Source: a virus. Taken from it: 27,292 nucleotides of DNA. A program made the translations under genes and the position numbers. The notes under the pieces were generated by a model. It saw nothing but the letters and a program-made list of their open reading frames with translations, did no database searches and was not told the DNA's origin. Position 1 is the stretch's first letter; each line of letters starts with the position of its first letter. Positions 26,594-27,292 of this stretch are shown here, piece by piece. The DNA is taken from positions 1 to 27,292 of the IMG/VR virus record IMGVR_UViG_3300035182_001644, one strand, 5' to 3'.

Positions 26594-26659
26594 GTGTAAC
26601 ATTTTAATACACAAATTACACAATTTTTGGTGTACACTTTATAAAATGTAGTGTATAAT
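26594..26659 (+). promoter_or_regulatory. promoter TGTACA-17-TATAAT with GTGTA half-sites
   Basis: TGTACA (26631-26636) and TATAAT (26654-26659) are 17 bp apart. GTGTA or its complement TACAC recurs at 26594, 26608, 26617, 26630 (as palindrome GTGTACAC) and 26651, suggesting a regulator site over the -35. Confidence 0.55.
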
Positions 26660-26693
26660 TATTCATCTTCAGTAACCTAGTGAGGATACTCCT

Positions 26694-26930
26694 ATGAAAG
26701 ATTTTGGACAAGGCATTTTTGATATGGAGTTCATTCATGAAATGAATTCTCTGTCAGATCTTAATGAGATCAAAGCCAAGTGCATGGATAAGATTAACTC
26801 ATCTTCAGCCACTGAAACTAATAAAAAGAAGGCACGTGCGATGGTTCAACTCGCGAACACTAAAACAAAGTTGCTCATGGGAATGACAAACTTTTCGCTG
26901 TCACACCAAGGACTAAAAACTATTCGATAA
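26694..26930 (+). CDS. conserved T4-like phage protein (78 aa)
   Basis: ATG 26694 with GAGGA upstream and its own promoter. The sequence (MKDFGQGIFDMEFIHEMNSL) leads to a Lys/Ala-rich helix (ETNKKKARAMVQLANTKTKL) and a TNFSLSHQGLKTIR end, resembling small helical proteins of T4-type phages. Function unknown. Strong separate promoter suggests early expression. Confidence 0.8.
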   Translation: MKDFGQGIFDMEFIHEMNSLSDLNEIKAKCMDKINSSSATETNKKKARAMVQLANTKTKLLMGMTNFSLSHQGLKTIR

Positions 26931-26950
26931 CTGTCATAGCAAACGAAACC

Positions 26951-26980
26951 CATCTGCAGATCTTTTAAGATTTGCAGATG
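26951..26980 (+). other. strong hairpin after the gene at 26694
   Basis: CATCTGCA at 26951-26958 pairs with TGCAGATG at 26973-26980, extended inward by GATCTT/AAGATT. No T-run follows; a second small hairpin (TGGG-AA-CCCA) is just downstream. It may be a 3' end processing signal before tRNA-Arg. Confidence 0.5.
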
Positions 26981-27028
26981 AAGGTTGGGAACCCAGTAAA
27001 CAAAATGTAGCATTTATTGTAAATTAAT

Positions 27029-27105
27029 CTGCCGATAGCTCAGTTGGATAGAGTATCTGCCTTCTAAGCAGATTGTCGGGGGTTCAAATCCCTCTCGGCA
27101 GGCCA
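27029..27105 (+). tRNA. tRNA-Arg (TCT)
   Basis: Acceptor CTGCCGA with TCGGCAG, D arm GCTCAGTTGGATAGAGT, anticodon stem TCTGC with GCAGA, loop CTTCTAA, discriminator G and CCA. Confidence 0.95.
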
Positions 27106-27107
27106 AA

Positions 27108-27145
27108 AAATAGTTAAGGGCTGGATTTCCAGCCCTTAACTATTT
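27108..27145. terminator. strong hairpin terminator, 18 bp stem
   Basis: AAATAGTTAAGGGCTGGA and its complement around a TT loop, directly after tRNA-Arg; AT-rich on both sides, so it may work in both directions. Confidence 0.75.
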
Positions 27146-27220
27146 CTATTATTCACTCTATCAAAAATAGTGCCACTGCATATAAAACTTTTTTGCAAAT
27201 TTATTGTTCTACAGAGCTTA

Positions 27221-27292
27221 ATGAAAGAATTTATAGTGTATAGTGTGTACTTCTTCTTTAAAGAATGTAGAGAGAATAAACACGAGAGCCTT
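27221..27292 (+). CDS. possible gene start running off the window end
   Basis: ATG 27221 opens a frame of at least 24 codons (MKEFIVYSVYFFFKECRENK...) to the last base. No ribosome site is evident and the frame is short, so this is tentative. Confidence 0.3.
   Translation, partial: MKEFIVYSVYFFFKECRENKHESL

Overview
The window looks like accessory and early-region DNA of a large tailed phage of the T4-like myovirus kind. Supporting signs are: tightly packed small genes, almost all on the + strand; many start/stop overlaps (ATGA, GTGA, TAATG); about two dozen tRNA genes or tRNA relics; a T4-type ATP-dependent DNA ligase; a PAAR spike-tip protein; and at least nine copies of the T4-type late promoter octamer (NATAAATA, perfect TATAAATA at 14385 and 17145) placed 28-56 bp before genes. 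A second promoter class is sigma70-like (TTTACA or TGTACA, 17 bp, TATAAT, or TGnTATAAT extended -10). The host is probably a Gram-negative proteobacterium: the tmRNA tag ends in ALAA, and there are a Sec signal peptide protein and a possible periplasmic-domain protein. Host identity is inference.

Layout. 1-1350: a more GC-rich stretch with a truncated hexapeptide-repeat (Phe-Gly) protein and a protein with Cys at every third residue. 1383-2784: tRNA-Asn, two damaged tRNA-Lys genes and the full-length Phe-Gly repeat paralogue. 2839-5760: membrane microproteins, DNA ligase and small coupled genes. 5849-9341: metallophosphoesterase, an exported Pro-rich protein, phage-conserved unknowns and the only minus-strand gene. 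9460-10971: an amidinotransferase/arginine-deiminase-type enzyme and small genes. 10958-11345: a circularly permuted tmRNA gene. 11348-14522: membrane protein, HAD-like protein, Sm-like protein, a PP-loop protein with a degenerate motif, and a 30-residue late microprotein. 14613-17014: main tRNA cluster with two further structured RNAs that are not ordinary tRNAs. 17208-22466: asparagine-synthetase-like enzyme with its coupled partner, cupin, acyl carrier protein and fatty-acid desaturase, interleaved with more tRNAs. 22537-27292: NADAR (YbiA-like) ADP-ribose hydrolase, SH3-like protein, PAAR protein, GNAT acetyltransferase and two tRNA-Arg genes.

How it may work together. The tRNA set plus a phage tmRNA points to strong investment in taking over or rescuing translation. 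NADAR and perhaps the metallophosphoesterase fit nucleotide/ADP-ribose metabolism or counter-defence. The asparagine-synthetase-like, cupin, acyl carrier and desaturase genes could be one small biosynthetic or lipid-modifying module, but their substrate cannot be read from sequence.

The most unusual items are the permuted phage tmRNA with tag ANDSAYALAA (10993-11340), a structured RNA of about 210 nt inside the tRNA cluster (15684-15893), and a tRNA-like fold without an anticodon arm that sits on a helix of about 26 bp (16767-16901).
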